Source of the DNA: Aureimonas populi
Lineage (GTDB): Bacteria; Pseudomonadota; Alphaproteobacteria; Rhizobiales; Rhizobiaceae
NCBI RefSeq assembly: GCF_017815515.1
Contig: NZ_CP072611.1
Span: 2,852,001-2,916,000, forward strand
Direction: 5' to 3'
DNA length: 64,000 nt
Translations under genes and position numbers: made by a program
Shown here: positions 1-11,577 of the stretch, one piece after another
Numbering within the stretch: the first letter of the stretch is position 1
How the letters are laid out: the number at the start of each line of letters is the position of its first letter
The notes under the pieces: model-generated
Told to the model about the DNA's origin: nothing
The model's input: only the letters and a program-made list of their open reading frames with translations
Database searches by the model: none

Positions 1-59
1 GAATCGTCAGGCTGTTTGCCGCATCGGGCGCGCCCTCGCAACCCGTGCGGGCGGGTGCC

Positions 60-617
60 TCAGGAATCGCCGCCGACGCGCACGGTCAGCATCCGGTCGG
101 GATCCTCCACCTGCCCGTTGGTCGCCGCGTCGCCCTTCTTGATCTGGTCCACGGCCTCCATCCCGGCCACCACGTCGCCCACCACGGTGTACTGGCCGTC
201 GAGGAAGTCACCGTCAGCCAGCATGATGAAGAACTGCGAGTTCGCCGAGTTCGGGTTCTGGCTGCGGGCCATGCCCACCGTGCCCCGGTCGAAGGTCTCG
301 TTCGAGAACTCGGCGGCCAGATCCGGGCGCTCCGAGCCGCCCATGCCGGTACCTGTGGGGTCTCCGGTCTGCGCCATGAACCCGTCGATCACGCGATGGA
401 AGACCACGCCGTCATAGAATCCCTCGGCTGCCAGCGCCTTGATCTGCTCCACATGGTTGGGCGCCAGATCGGGGCGAAGCGCGATGGTGATGTCGCCGTG
501 GTCGGTCGTGATGACGAGAGTGTTTTCCGGGTCCGCGGTCTCCTGCGCGGAGGCCGGCAGTGCGAAGGCGGAGGTCAGCAGCGACAGGGCGAAGCCGAGG
601 CGGGCAAAGAGGGTCAA
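60..617 (-). CDS. Secreted cyclophilin-type peptidyl-prolyl cis-trans isomerase
   Basis: This 185-residue protein is a cyclophilin, which isomerises Xaa-Pro peptide bonds during protein folding. Residues 1-24 look like a Sec signal peptide ending in PASA before QE, so it probably acts in the periplasm. The core fold is visible as VVFHRVIDGFMAQTGDPTGTG, FFIMLADGDFLDGQYTVVG and similar family blocks, and the catalytic Arg lies in FHRV. The start codon is TTG; it is chosen because GGAG lies 7 bases upstream and no in-frame ATG precedes the signal peptide. It follows coaD on the same strand after 36 bases, so the two are probably co-transcribed. Rhizobia often carry a second cyclophilin next; that would lie beyond the window edge. 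Confidence 0.9.
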   Translation of the reverse strand: MTLFARLGFALSLLTSAFALPASAQETADPENTLVITTDHGDITIALRPDLAPNHVEQIKALAAEGFYDGVVFHRVIDGFMAQTGDPTGTGMGGSERPDLAAEFSNETFDRGTVGMARSQNPNSANSQFFIMLADGDFLDGQYTVVGDVVAGMEAVDQIKKGDAATNGQVEDPDRMLTVRVGGDS

Positions 618-653
618 GGCAGGTCTCCGATCAGTCCCGAGGGCGCTGGGCCG

Positions 654-1133
654 TCAGGCGAATTTCCGTTTGAGGGCGATGGCGACGGGCGCTGGCACGA
701 AGGCCGATACATCTCCGCCCATCGCTGCGATCTGCCGGACCAATGTGGCGGTTATGGGCCTGGAAGGCGCGCTGGCGGGCAGGAACACCGTGTCGATCTG
801 GGGCGCCAGGCTGGCGTTCATGCCCGCCATCTGCATCTCGTAGTCGAAGTCGGTCGCGTCGCGCAGGCCGCGCAGAAGAATGTCGGCTCCCACCTCCCGC
901 GCCGTTTCCACGACAAGGCCCGAGAAGGAGATCACCTCGATGGCGCTGCCCTCCCCCTTCAGCGCCTCCCGGATCAGGGCGGCGCGCTCCTCGAACGAGA
1001 AGAGGCCGGGCTTGGCCGGATGGACGCCAATGGCGACCACCACCTCGTCGAAAAGACGGCTCGCCCGCTTCAGGATATCGAGATGACCGTTGGTCATAGG
1101 ATCGAACGATCCCGCATAGAGCGCCTTGCCCAA
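654..1133 (-). CDS. coaD: Phosphopantetheine adenylyltransferase CoaD
   Basis: CoaD transfers AMP from ATP to 4'-phosphopantetheine, the fourth step of coenzyme A synthesis, in the cytoplasm. The 159-residue length is normal for the family. The nucleotidyltransferase signature [10 protein letters not shown] (residues 8-17) carries the TxGH nucleotide-binding motif, and [19 protein letters not shown] is the family block that binds substrate. The start codon is TTG with GAGG 7 bases upstream; an ATG start would remove the first beta strand. The gene lies between gyrA and the cyclophilin gene, a common rhizobial order, but a 392-base gap separates it from gyrA. Confidence 0.96.
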   Translation of the reverse strand: MGKALYAGSFDPMTNGHLDILKRASRLFDEVVVAIGVHPAKPGLFSFEERAALIREALKGEGSAIEVISFSGLVVETAREVGADILLRGLRDATDFDYEMQMAGMNASLAPQIDTVFLPASAPSRPITATLVRQIAAMGGDVSAFVPAPVAIALKRKFA

Positions 1134-1320
1134 ACTTCACCCTCGGCTAACCGCGTTTATCGAAACCACGTCCGCTCTACCGCTGAGAGCGTCCCGCACC
1201 CATATCTCGGAAAGAAGTTGCCTGCACCCTGCGAAAGACAAAGCGGCGGACCGACGAAAAGTCCGGTCCGGAACCAATGAAACTTCGCTCGCGTTGTCCG
1301 GCTGAATCTGGAGATATGCC
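1134..1320. other. Intergenic leader region with an imperfect hairpin
   Basis: This stretch lies upstream of coaD on the minus strand and upstream of the small plus-strand ORF. It contains an imperfect inverted repeat at 1247-1270: CGGACCGAC, loop GAAAA, then GTCCGGTCCG, with one bulged base. No T-tract follows on the plus strand, so it does not look like a terminator in that direction. I see no convincing -35/-10 pair and no RNA gene. Confidence 0.3.
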
Positions 1321-1449
1321 ATGCTGATCTTCGCGCTTTCCCTGACCATGGTGGCAACGCTGGTGACGGCGACAGCCGTCACGATCCACAACGAGGCGGA
1401 GCAGTCGCGCGTCAAGGCGCGGGTGCGCAAAGCGCGCGTCATGCGATAG
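1321..1449 (+). CDS. Small single-pass membrane protein of unknown function (42 aa)
   Basis: I do not recognise this gene. It encodes 42 residues: a hydrophobic segment (about residues 2-21, LIFALSLTMVATLVTATAV) followed by a strongly basic tail rich in Arg and Lys. That layout fits a small inner-membrane protein with its C terminus in the cytoplasm. Support for coding comes from GGAG 7 bases before the ATG and a strong preference for G or C at third codon positions, like the neighbouring genes. It is transcribed against both coaD and gyrA. A chance ORF remains possible. Confidence 0.5.
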   Translation: MLIFALSLTMVATLVTATAVTIHNEAEQSRVKARVRKARVMR

Positions 1450-1462
1450 GCCTGCCGGCGGC

Positions 1463-1497
1463 GCCGGGTCTTCCCGGCCACCGCCCAGGCTGGGCAC
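1463..1497. terminator. Two short hairpins after gyrA and the small ORF
   Basis: GCCGGG-TCTT-CCCGGC at 1463-1478 is followed by the inverted repeat GCCCAGGCTGGGC near 1484-1496. They lie between the convergent ends of gyrA and the 42-codon ORF. Neither has a T-run, so they could only be weak or Rho-assisted terminators. Confidence 0.25.
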
Positions 1498-1525
1498 CCG
1501 ACACTGTCGAATGCCCACTCAAGCA

Positions 1526-4276
1526 TCAGGAGGCGGCTTCCTCGCCGCCATCCTCTCCCGACATTTCCACATCCTCGCCGCCGGGATCGGGAATGCGCTC
1601 GACGGAAACGACGCGCTCACCATCTGCGGTATTGAAGATGGTAACGCCCTTGGTCGCTCGGCTCGCCATCCTGATACCCTCGACAGGCACGCGGATCATC
1701 TGGCCGCGATCCGAGATCAGCAGGATTTGGTCTCCATCCTCGACGGGGAAGCCTGCGATCAACTGCCCGATATCGCCAAGCTTCGATACGTCGGTGGCGC
1801 GAATACCCTTGCCGCCGCGCCCGATCGTGCGGAAATCGTAGGACGACGACCGCTTGCCGTAGCCGAACTCGCTGACGGTCAGGACGAACTCCTCGGCCGC
1901 GCTCATAAAGGCGTAACGCTCCTGGCTGAGGGACACGTCCTCCACGCTTTCCTCATCCGTCGCGGTTTCCACCCCGCTTTCACCTTCAACGGCCCTGCGC
2001 ATCTTGAGATAGGCCGCGCGCTCGGCAGGCGTCGCATCCACATGGCGCAGGATGGCCATGGAGATCAGCCGGTCGCCCTTGCTCAGGGCCATGCCGCGAA
2101 CGCCGATCGAATTGCGGCCCGCGAAGACGCGCACATCGGTGACGGGGAAGCGGATGCACTGGCCGGACGCTGCCGTCAGGAGCACGTCGTCGTCCTCCGA
2201 GCAGGTGGCGACGGCGAGAATCTCATCCTCGGCCTCCTCCAGCTTCATCGCGATCTTGCCGTTGCGATTCACCTGGATGAAGTCGGCCAGCTTGTTGCGG
2301 CGAACGGTGCCCTTGGTCGTGGCGAACATGACGTTCAGCTCGGCCGCGGCCTCCTCGTCGTTCGGCAGCGGCATGATCGAGGTGATGCGCTCGTTCTTTT
2401 CGAGCGGCAGCATGTTGACCAGCGCCTTGCCCCTTGACTGCGGCGTGGCCAGCGGCAGGCGCCAGACCTTTTCCTTGTAGACGATGCCGCGCGAGGAGAA
2501 GAACAGGACCGGCGTGTGCGTGTTGGCCACGAACAGCCGTGTCACCGAATCCTCTTCGCTCTTCAGGCTCATGCCCGAGCGCCCCTTGCCGCCCCGGCGC
2601 TGCGCCCGGTAAGTGGCCAGCGGCACGCGCTTGATGTAGCCGCCATGGCTGACGGTGACGACCATGTCCTCGCGAGGAATGAGGTCCTCGTCGTCCATGT
2701 CCGCCGCGCCCTCGGAGATCACCGTGCGCCGGGGCGTGGAGAACTCGTCGCGCGCGGCGATCAGTTCGGCCTTGATGATGTCGCGCACGCGAACGCGCGA
2801 GGAGAGGATGTCGAGATAATCCTTGATCTCGGATCCGAGCTTGTTCAACTCGTCACCGATCTCGTCGCGGCCGAGCGCCGTCAGGCGTTGGAGGCGAAGG
2901 TCGAGGATGGCGCGGGCCTGCGCCTCCGAAAGCCGGTAGGTTCCCGCCTCCGAAATGCGGTGGCGCGGATCGTCGATCAGCCGCACGAGCGGGGCCACGT
3001 CCTTGGCTTCCCATTCGCGCTCCATCAACTGTTCGCGCGCTGTCGCCGGGTCGGGCGCGCGGCGGATGAGGGCGATGATCTCGTCGATATTGGCGACCGC
3101 GATGGCAAGGCCCACCAGCACATGCGCGCGTTCGCGCGCCTTGCGCAGCAGGAACTTGGTGCGCCGGTTCACCACCTCCTCGCGGAAGGCGATGAAGGCC
3201 GAGAGCATGTCGACCAGCGTCATCTGCTCCGGCTTGCCACCGTTCAGCGCCACCATGTTCGCGCCGAAGGAGGTCTGCAGCGGAGTGAAGCGGTAAAGCT
3301 GGTTCAGCACCACGTCGGAGGACGCCTCGCGCTTCAGCTCCACCACGACGCGGTAGCCGTCGCGATCGCTCTCGTCGCGAATGTCGGAGACACCTTCGAT
3401 GCGCTTGTCGCGCACGAGCTCGGCCATCTTCTCGATCATCGTCGCCTTGTTCACCTGGTAGGGAACCTCGGTGACGATGATCGCCTCGCGCTCGCCGCGC
3501 ATCTCCTCGATATGCACCTTGCCGCGCATCAGGATGGAGCCGCGCCCGGTGGAATAGGCCGACTGGATGCCGGCCCGGCCGAGAATGATCGCGCCCGTCG
3601 GGAAATCGGGGCCCGGAATGATCTCGATCAGTTCCGGCAATGTGATCTGCGGATTGTCGATCATGGCCACGCAGCCGTCGACGATCTCGCCGAGATTATG
3701 CGGCGGGATGTTCGTCGCCATGCCCACGGCGATGCCGCCGGAGCCGTTGACCAAGAGGTTCGGAACGCGCGCGGGAAGCACCACGGGCTCCATCTCGCGC
3801 CCGTCGTAATTCTCCTGGAAGTCGACCGTTTCCTTGTCGATATCCTCGAGGATCGCTTCGGAGACCTTCTCCAGGCGGCACTCGGTGTAGCGCATGGCCG
3901 CCGGGGGGTCGCCGTCGATCGAGCCGAAATTGCCCTGCCCGTCGATCAGCGGCGCGCGCAGCGACCAGTCCTGCGCCATGCGCACCAGCGCGTCGTAGAT
4001 CGAGGCGTCGCCATGCGGATGGTACTTACCCATCACCTCGCCGACGACACCTGCGGATTTGCGGAACGGGCGATTCCAGGCAAGGCCCATTTCGCTCATC
4101 GCAAAGAGCACGCGCCGGTGCACGGGCTTCAACCCGTCACGCACGTCGGGCAGCGCGCGGCTCACGATCACGCTCATCGCGTAGTCGAGATAGGACCGCT
4201 GCATTTCCTCGATAATGGAGACGGATTCGATCCCGCGCGGGCGTTCGGGCGGGGTTTTGCTGTCTTCGTCGGCCAA
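1526..4276 (-). CDS. gyrA: DNA gyrase subunit A
   Basis: GyrA is the DNA-cleaving subunit of gyrase, which introduces negative supercoils with GyrB. The 916-residue protein has the type IIA breakage-reunion domain (roughly 25-520) with catalytic Tyr130 in AAMRYTE, then six beta-pinwheel repeats, including the [11 protein letters not shown]yrA box that separates gyrase from topoisomerase IV. The C terminus is acidic. The start is a TTG, because no upstream ATG exists and the next Met (residue 25) would begin at the conserved domain edge. The residue equivalent to E. coli Ser83 is Ala91 ([10 protein letters not shown]), as reported in several alphaproteobacteria with low-level quinolone tolerance. 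Confidence 0.97.
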   Translation of the reverse strand: MADEDSKTPPERPRGIESVSIIEEMQRSYLDYAMSVIVSRALPDVRDGLKPVHRRVLFAMSEMGLAWNRPFRKSAGVVGEVMGKYHPHGDASIYDALVRMAQDWSLRAPLIDGQGNFGSIDGDPPAAMRYTECRLEKVSEAILEDIDKETVDFQENYDGREMEPVVLPARVPNLLVNGSGGIAVGMATNIPPHNLGEIVDGCVAMIDNPQITLPELIEIIPGPDFPTGAIILGRAGIQSAYSTGRGSILMRGKVHIEEMRGEREAIIVTEVPYQVNKATMIEKMAELVRDKRIEGVSDIRDESDRDGYRVVVELKREASSDVVLNQLYRFTPLQTSFGANMVALNGGKPEQMTLVDMLSAFIAFREEVVNRRTKFLLRKARERAHVLVGLAIAVANIDEIIALIRRAPDPATAREQLMEREWEAKDVAPLVRLIDDPRHRISEAGTYRLSEAQARAILDLRLQRLTALGRDEIGDELNKLGSEIKDYLDILSSRVRVRDIIKAELIAARDEFSTPRRTVISEGAADMDDEDLIPREDMVVTVSHGGYIKRVPLATYRAQRRGGKGRSGMSLKSEEDSVTRLFVANTHTPVLFFSSRGIVYKEKVWRLPLATPQSRGKALVNMLPLEKNERITSIMPLPNDEEAAAELNVMFATTKGTVRRNKLADFIQVNRNGKIAMKLEEAEDEILAVATCSEDDDVLLTAASGQCIRFPVTDVRVFAGRNSIGVRGMALSKGDRLISMAILRHVDATPAERAAYLKMRRAVEGESGVETATDEESVEDVSLSQERYAFMSAAEEFVLTVSEFGYGKRSSSYDFRTIGRGGKGIRATDVSKLGDIGQLIAGFPVEDGDQILLISDRGQMIRVPVEGIRMASRATKGVTIFNTADGERVVSVERIPDPGGEDVEMSGEDGGEEAAS

Positions 4277-4427
4277 GTGGTTTTCCCGGCTGCTTCTAGC
4301 GTCAGAGGGGGTATGGAACCTGCGGCCTCAAAGCGCAAGGGCGACGAGCCGCGCCCGGGCGGAAGCCTTGCGCGGTATCCTGGCCCTCGCTCCTCAGCGC
4401 GGCGTTAAGCCTCTCGTTCGGCTGGAC

Positions 4428-4464
4428 AGGTGCTCCCCTCGCCACTCCGGTGCGGGGCGCACCT
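4428..4464. repeat. Long imperfect inverted repeat between gyrA and ssb
   Basis: AGGTGC-t-CCCC on the left pairs with GGGG-c-GCACCT on the right across a small inner CAC/GTG stem, giving a 37-base hairpin with one mismatch. It lies in the 285-base gap between ssb and gyrA (both minus strand), so it could sit in the gyrA leader or end the ssb transcript. No T-tract is present. Confidence 0.35.
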
Positions 4465-4480
4465 TATGAAAGGAGGCAGC

Positions 4481-4500
4481 AGGCCGTTGAGAAACGGCCT
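4481..4500 (-). terminator. Possible ssb terminator hairpin
   Basis: AGGCCGTT-GAGA-AACGGCCT is a perfect 8-bp stem with a four-base loop, 62 bases beyond the ssb stop codon. On the minus strand it is followed by a pyrimidine-rich but not T-rich stretch (GCTGCCTCCTTTC). It is a plausible weak terminator for ssb ahead of gyrA. Confidence 0.35.
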
Positions 4501-4561
4501 GGCCATTCCGGTCGAGTCGCTGGTGCGGCCTGCTTCTCGACCGGGCCGCGCGCGTTGATCT

Positions 4562-5104
4562 TCAGAACGGAATTTCGTCGTCGAGGTCATCCGATCGGCC
4601 CCCGCCTCCTCCGCCTCCGGCACTGCCGCCCCCGCGCGAGCTGCCACCGCTGGAACCGTATCCGCCGCCACCGCCGCCGGAGCGTCCCCCGCCCCCGCCG
4701 CCGCCGCGCTCGTATCCGCCACCGCCGCCTTCATAAGAGCCGCCGCCTTCGTTGCGGCCGTCGAGCATCTGCAACTCGCCCCGGAAGCGCTGGAGCACGA
4801 CTTCCGTAGTGTACCGCTTCTGCCCGGACTGGTCGTCCCATGAGCGGGTCTGGAGCTGGCCCTCGATATAGACCTTCGATCCCTTCTTCAGGAACTGCTC
4901 GGCCACCTTCACGAGATTCTCGTTGAAGATGACGACGTTGTGCCATTCGGTGCGCTCCTTGCGCTCGCCCGAGGCGCGGTCGCGCCAGCTCTCCGAAGTG
5001 GCGATGCGCAGATTGACCACGGCGTCGCCGGAGTTCAGTCGGCGCACCTCCGGGTCCGCCCCGAGATTGCCCACGAGGATGACCTTGTTGACGCTGCCTG
5101 CCAT
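4562..5104 (-). CDS. ssb: Single-stranded DNA-binding protein
   Basis: SSB coats single-stranded DNA in replication, recombination and repair and recruits partner proteins. The 180-residue protein has an OB fold (about 1-110, beginning [21 protein letters not shown]), a very glycine-rich linker with RGGG and GGGG runs, and the acidic tip DDLDDEIPF that docks partners. The start at MAGSVNKV is preferred over in-frame codons upstream because AGGAG lies 9 bases before it and family members begin there. In alphaproteobacteria ssb is commonly divergent from uvrA; here a frameshifted VOC gene lies between them. I found no LexA box directly in front of ssb. Confidence 0.97.
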   Translation of the reverse strand: MAGSVNKVILVGNLGADPEVRRLNSGDAVVNLRIATSESWRDRASGERKERTEWHNVVIFNENLVKVAEQFLKKGSKVYIEGQLQTRSWDDQSGQKRYTTEVVLQRFRGELQMLDGRNEGGGSYEGGGGGYERGGGGGGGRSGGGGGGYGSSGGSSRGGGSAGGGGGGGRSDDLDDEIPF

Positions 5105-5209
5105 GTTTTCCGTCTCCTGCGCCCGGATGAAGTGTTCGGCGAACCTAGGGATGCGACCGCGCCCAAGAAAGGCACAGCTCTGCTTTCCCCCTGATTCTTT
5201 CATGATTCG

Positions 5210-5630
5210 CTACGGCAGCACGATGCTTCCGTCCGCTTGCGGCACGAGGGTCGGTGCATAGGTCACCTCCCAGGGATGGCCGTCGGGATCGGCGAAGTAG
5301 CCGACATAACCGCCCCACGGTGCTTCGTGAGGGGCACGAAGCACGGCGGCGCCCGCAGCCTTCGCTTCGCCCATCAACAGGTCTGCCTCCTCACGCGAGC
5401 GCGTGTTGTAGGCCAGCGTCACGGGCGCCCGGGCGAGGTTCGGCAAGCCCCGTATCGGCCGTCAGCGCGGCCTGTTCGTACAGCGCGATGGCGCTGCCCC
5501 CGATCTGGAAGAAGGCGATTCCCGTCTGGCTCGCGCTGGAGGCTTTCCAGCCGAGCCTCTCGTAAAACGCTCGCGCCCTTCCCACATCGGCCACGCCGAG
5601 GGTAAGAAGCGTCATTCTCTGTTCGAACAT
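5210..5630 (-). pseudogene. VOC-family (glyoxalase/bleomycin-resistance fold) gene broken by a frameshift
   Basis: Two reading frames together give one complete VOC protein. The upstream frame starts with [19 protein letters not shown] and runs through [17 protein letters not shown]. The downstream frame continues with [12 protein letters not shown], then WGGYVGYFADPDGHPWEV. The frames meet near 5448-5451, where a run of four Cs on the plus strand seems to hold one extra base; removing it joins the frames into about 139 residues, normal for the family. The start at 5630 has GAGAGG 7 bases upstream. The substrate is unknown. It may be a true recent pseudogene or a homopolymer sequencing error. 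Confidence 0.8.
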
Positions 5631-5669
5631 CACTTGGCCTCTCTTGCCAGCCTCAGGCAGGGCGAATAG

Positions 5670-5684
5670 GAACATAGAGAGAAC
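5670..5684. promoter_or_regulatory. LexA (SOS) box upstream of uvrA
   Basis: GAAC-ATAGAGA-GAAC is a perfect match to the alphaproteobacterial LexA operator, a direct repeat GTTC-N7-GTTC read on the other strand. It lies 92 bases before the uvrA start codon and 40 bases before the VOC gene start on the other strand. A further GAAC occurs at 5689-5692. uvrA is a classic SOS gene, which supports the assignment. Confidence 0.8.
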
Positions 5685-5775
5685 ACTAGAACGCTTTTCG
5701 TCAAGCCGCGTTGTGACCAGACCTCGCCGGGACTGGTTCGGCGGAGATGGGGACCAGGGTGTCGCGGCAGAGCTC

Positions 5776-8652
<2,877 letters not shown>

Positions 8653-8653
8653 G

Positions 8654-9469
8654 ATGGCGGCCGGGACGATCCGTGCCGGTATCGGCGGGTGGATTTTCGA
8701 GCCTTGGCGTGGCTCGTTCTACCCGGCCAAGCTGTCGAAGACACAAGAACTGGCGCACGCCTCGCGCCAGATTCCGACCATCGAGATCAACTCGACATTC
8801 TACCGGACACAGTCCCCTTCCACCTTCGCCAAATGGGCGCGCGAAGTGCCGGAGGGGTTTGTCTTTTCCCTCAAGGCCGTGCGCTATGCCACGCAGAAGC
8901 GCGTTCTCGCCGAGGCCGGCGAATCGGTGGATCGCTTCGTGAAATCGGGGATCGTCGAACTCGGCGACAAGCTCGGGCCGATCCTCTGGCAGTTCGCCGA
9001 TAAGAAGGCGTTCCAGCCGGACGACTTTGCCGCCTTCCTGAAGCTCCTGCCTTCCTCGGTCGAGGGGCATGCGCTGCGCCACGCGGTCGAGCTTCGCCAC
9101 GCGAGCTTCCTGGACCCGCAGGCGGTTCGGCTGGCGCGAGAGGCGGGTGTCGCCATCGTCTACGCACAGGACGAGGATTATGCCGAGATCGCCGACGTAA
9201 CGGGCGATTTCGTCTATGCGCGCCTTCAGAAGGGCCGGGACGAGATCGAGACCGGGTATGAGTTGAAAGCGCTGGACGAATGGGCGGAACGCGCGCGCCT
9301 CTGGGCAGCGGGCGATGCGCCCGGCGATTTGCCGCTGATGCTGCCGGACGAGCCGGCCCGGAAGACGCCGCGCGATGTCTTCGTCTACTTCATCCGCGAG
9401 GGCAAATCGCGCGCCCCACAGGCGGCGATGGCCTTGATGGAGCGCATCAACGCCCATCAACGCTCTTGA
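8654..9469 (+). CDS. DUF72 (YecE-like) family protein
   Basis: This 271-residue protein belongs to the DUF72 family, a TIM-barrel-like fold of unknown biochemical role. The N-terminal block AGIGGWIFEPWRGSFYP and the EINSTFYRTQSPSTFAKWA stretch are family hallmarks, and YFIREGKSRAPQAAM is the usual C-terminal end. It starts one base after the uvrA stop codon, so it is probably translated from the uvrA message and could share SOS control. Its last 13 bases overlap the end of nnr on the other strand. A role in repair is only suggested by position. Confidence 0.85.
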   Translation: MAAGTIRAGIGGWIFEPWRGSFYPAKLSKTQELAHASRQIPTIEINSTFYRTQSPSTFAKWAREVPEGFVFSLKAVRYATQKRVLAEAGESVDRFVKSGIVELGDKLGPILWQFADKKAFQPDDFAAFLKLLPSSVEGHALRHAVELRHASFLDPQAVRLAREAGVAIVYAQDEDYAEIADVTGDFVYARLQKGRDEIETGYELKALDEWAERARLWAAGDAPGDLPLMLPDEPARKTPRDVFVYFIREGKSRAPQAAMALMERINAHQRS

Positions 9470-10938
9470 TGCAGTGTCGCCAGAACGCGGGGTACGAGGC
9501 GGGGTAAATCTTCCGCGATCAGGCCCGTTCCGAAGCCGGAAGCCGCGCAAGCGTGAATCCAGACGGCGGCACAGGCTGCCTCGAAAGCCGGTACGCCGTT
9601 CGCGAGTTGGGCGGCTATGAGCCCGGTCAGCACGTCGCCAGTGCCCGCCGTCGCCAGCGCGGGGCTGCCGTTCTCGTTGATCGCTGCTCGCCCGTCGGGC
9701 GCCGCGATCACCGTGTCGCCTCCCTTCAGAACGACTATGGCGTCGGCGCGTCGGGATGCGAGCCTCGCCCGGTCCAGCTTGGAAGGAAGGCCCGCGAGAT
9801 CCGGGAAGAGGCGCGCGAATTCTCCGTCGTGGGGCGTGAGCACCAACGGCCCCGCCCCCTCACGCTCAAACAGCGCCCTTTGGACATCCTGAAACGACGT
9901 GAGCCCGTCCGCGTCCAGCACCAGGGCCCGCCCCGCCTTCAGGATCACGCCGGCAGAGGCGCGTGCCTTCTCTCCCACGCCGAACCCGGGGCCAAGAACA
10001 TAGGCATTCAGCCTCCGGTCCTCGGCCAGCGCGCGCAGGTCCCCCTCCTCGTCGCATCGCTTGAGCATGATGGCGTCGAGATGCGTTGCGTTGACCAGAA
10101 GCCCGGAGGCTGGGGATGCGACGGTGACGAGCCCCGCCCCGCCCCGAAGCGCCGCCATGGCCGAAAGGCGGGCCGCACCGCCATGGGACGCACCCCCGGA
10201 CAGGACCACGGTGTGCCCGCGGTCGTACTTGTGATGCGTATCGGAGGGCGCGAGAAGCCGGGCGTGCCAGAGCGCCGGCTCGTTGGCGAATGTCGTCGGC
10301 TCGATCCGCGCCAGCACATCGGACGAGATGCCGATATCGGCAATGCGAATTTCGCCGCAATGGGCTCGGCCCGGGAGAAGAAGGTGGCCGGGTTTCGGGC
10401 GGAAGAACGTGACCGTCAGGGCCGCACGCATCGCGGCTCCGCGTATCTCGCCGGTATTGCCATCGATTCCGCTCGGAATATCGATCGCGAGGATAGGCGC
10501 TCGGGAAGCGTTCGCGATCTCGACCGTGCGGGCAAACTCTCCATCGACGGGCCGAGAGAGCCCGGCGCCAAAAAGTCCGTCGACGATCAGGGTATCCGGT
10601 CCGGTCCGGAAGTCCCTCAGGAGCCGCACGTCGCTGCCCCACGCCTGGGCGCTTGCAGCGGCCGCGCCCGTATAGCGATCCGTGGTGCCAGCGAAAATCT
10701 CGACATCGCATCCGCGCTCGCGAAGGAGCCGGGCCGCGACGAAGGCGTCGCCGCCATTGTTGCCGGGGCCCGCGAGAACCGAGACGGGACGACCCCACCC
10801 GAATTGATCGATCACCGCCGTCGCCACGGCGTTTCCCGCCGTTTCCATCAGTTGCAAGATCGGCACTCCACTTTCGACCGTCAGTCGATCGGCGTGTGCC
10901 ATTTCATCGGGCGAGAGAAGATGAGGAATTACAGTCAT
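9457..10938 (-). CDS. nnr: Bifunctional NAD(P)H-hydrate epimerase / ADP-dependent dehydratase
   Basis: This enzyme repairs hydrated NADH and NADPH: the N-terminal half epimerises R-NAD(P)HX and the C-terminal half dehydrates the S form using ADP. The 493 residues show the YjeF_N block GPGNNGGDAFVAARLL (near 57-72) and AIDIPSGIDGNTG. The carbohydrate-kinase-like dehydratase half carries GGASHGGAARLSAMAALRGG, LTPHDGEFARLFPDL and the AGTGDVLTG catalytic loop near 430. Length fits the fused bacterial enzyme. The gene is divergent from glnB across a 254-base gap and convergent with the DUF72 gene. Confidence 0.94.
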   Translation of the reverse strand: MTVIPHLLSPDEMAHADRLTVESGVPILQLMETAGNAVATAVIDQFGWGRPVSVLAGPGNNGGDAFVAARLLRERGCDVEIFAGTTDRYTGAAAASAQAWGSDVRLLRDFRTGPDTLIVDGLFGAGLSRPVDGEFARTVEIANASRAPILAIDIPSGIDGNTGEIRGAAMRAALTVTFFRPKPGHLLLPGRAHCGEIRIADIGISSDVLARIEPTTFANEPALWHARLLAPSDTHHKYDRGHTVVLSGGASHGGAARLSAMAALRGGAGLVTVASPASGLLVNATHLDAIMLKRCDEEGDLRALAEDRRLNAYVLGPGFGVGEKARASAGVILKAGRALVLDADGLTSFQDVQRALFEREGAGPLVLTPHDGEFARLFPDLAGLPSKLDRARLASRRADAIVVLKGGDTVIAAPDGRAAINENGSPALATAGTGDVLTGLIAAQLANGVPAFEAACAAVWIHACAASGFGTGLIAEDLPRLVPRVLATLHQER

Positions 10939-10970
10939 TTGTGAAATTATGACGCCTTAATGGGCAAAGC

Positions 10971-10985
10971 GCACAAAGAAAGTGC
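10971..10985. promoter_or_regulatory. NtrC-like palindrome upstream of glnB
   Basis: GCAC-AAAGAAA-GTGC fits the GCAC-N7-GTGC core of NtrC enhancer sites. It lies about 210 bases before glnB, whose product signals nitrogen status and which is NtrC-regulated in several alphaproteobacteria. I could not find a matching sigma-54 -24/-12 element downstream, so the assignment is tentative. Confidence 0.35.
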
Positions 10986-11147
10986 AGATAATTGTCGAAT
11001 CTTGCGCCGTTTCCTCTAGATGGCGCGGTAGCGTGTCAAATGGGAAGCCGCTACACAACGCCCGATGCCGTCAATGGTTCGCTTGGCCCCAATTGCCTTG
11101 CAGCCGCTTCGGCCTGCCGGAACGCCCTGCTCGCGAAGGCGATTTAA

Positions 11148-11531
<384 letters not shown>

Positions 11532-11577
11532 CCGCCCCGCATTCTTTCAACCCTATCGTCGAGACCAGGAGCCAGGG

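Noticed and set aside
2516..4408. A 630-codon open frame antisense to gyrA
   Set aside because: Its product is rich in His, Arg and Ala with no recognisable domain, as expected for the complement of a GC-rich gene; gyrA is unambiguous.
5105..5209. A LexA box before ssb (GTTCGGCGAAC)
   Set aside because: This is an inverted repeat with 3-base spacing, not the GTTC-N7-GTTC direct repeat.
11075..11105. A sigma-54 promoter before glnB (TTGGCCCCAATTGCC)
   Set aside because: The GG and GC elements are 8 bases apart instead of 10, and no other GG-N10-GC pair fits.
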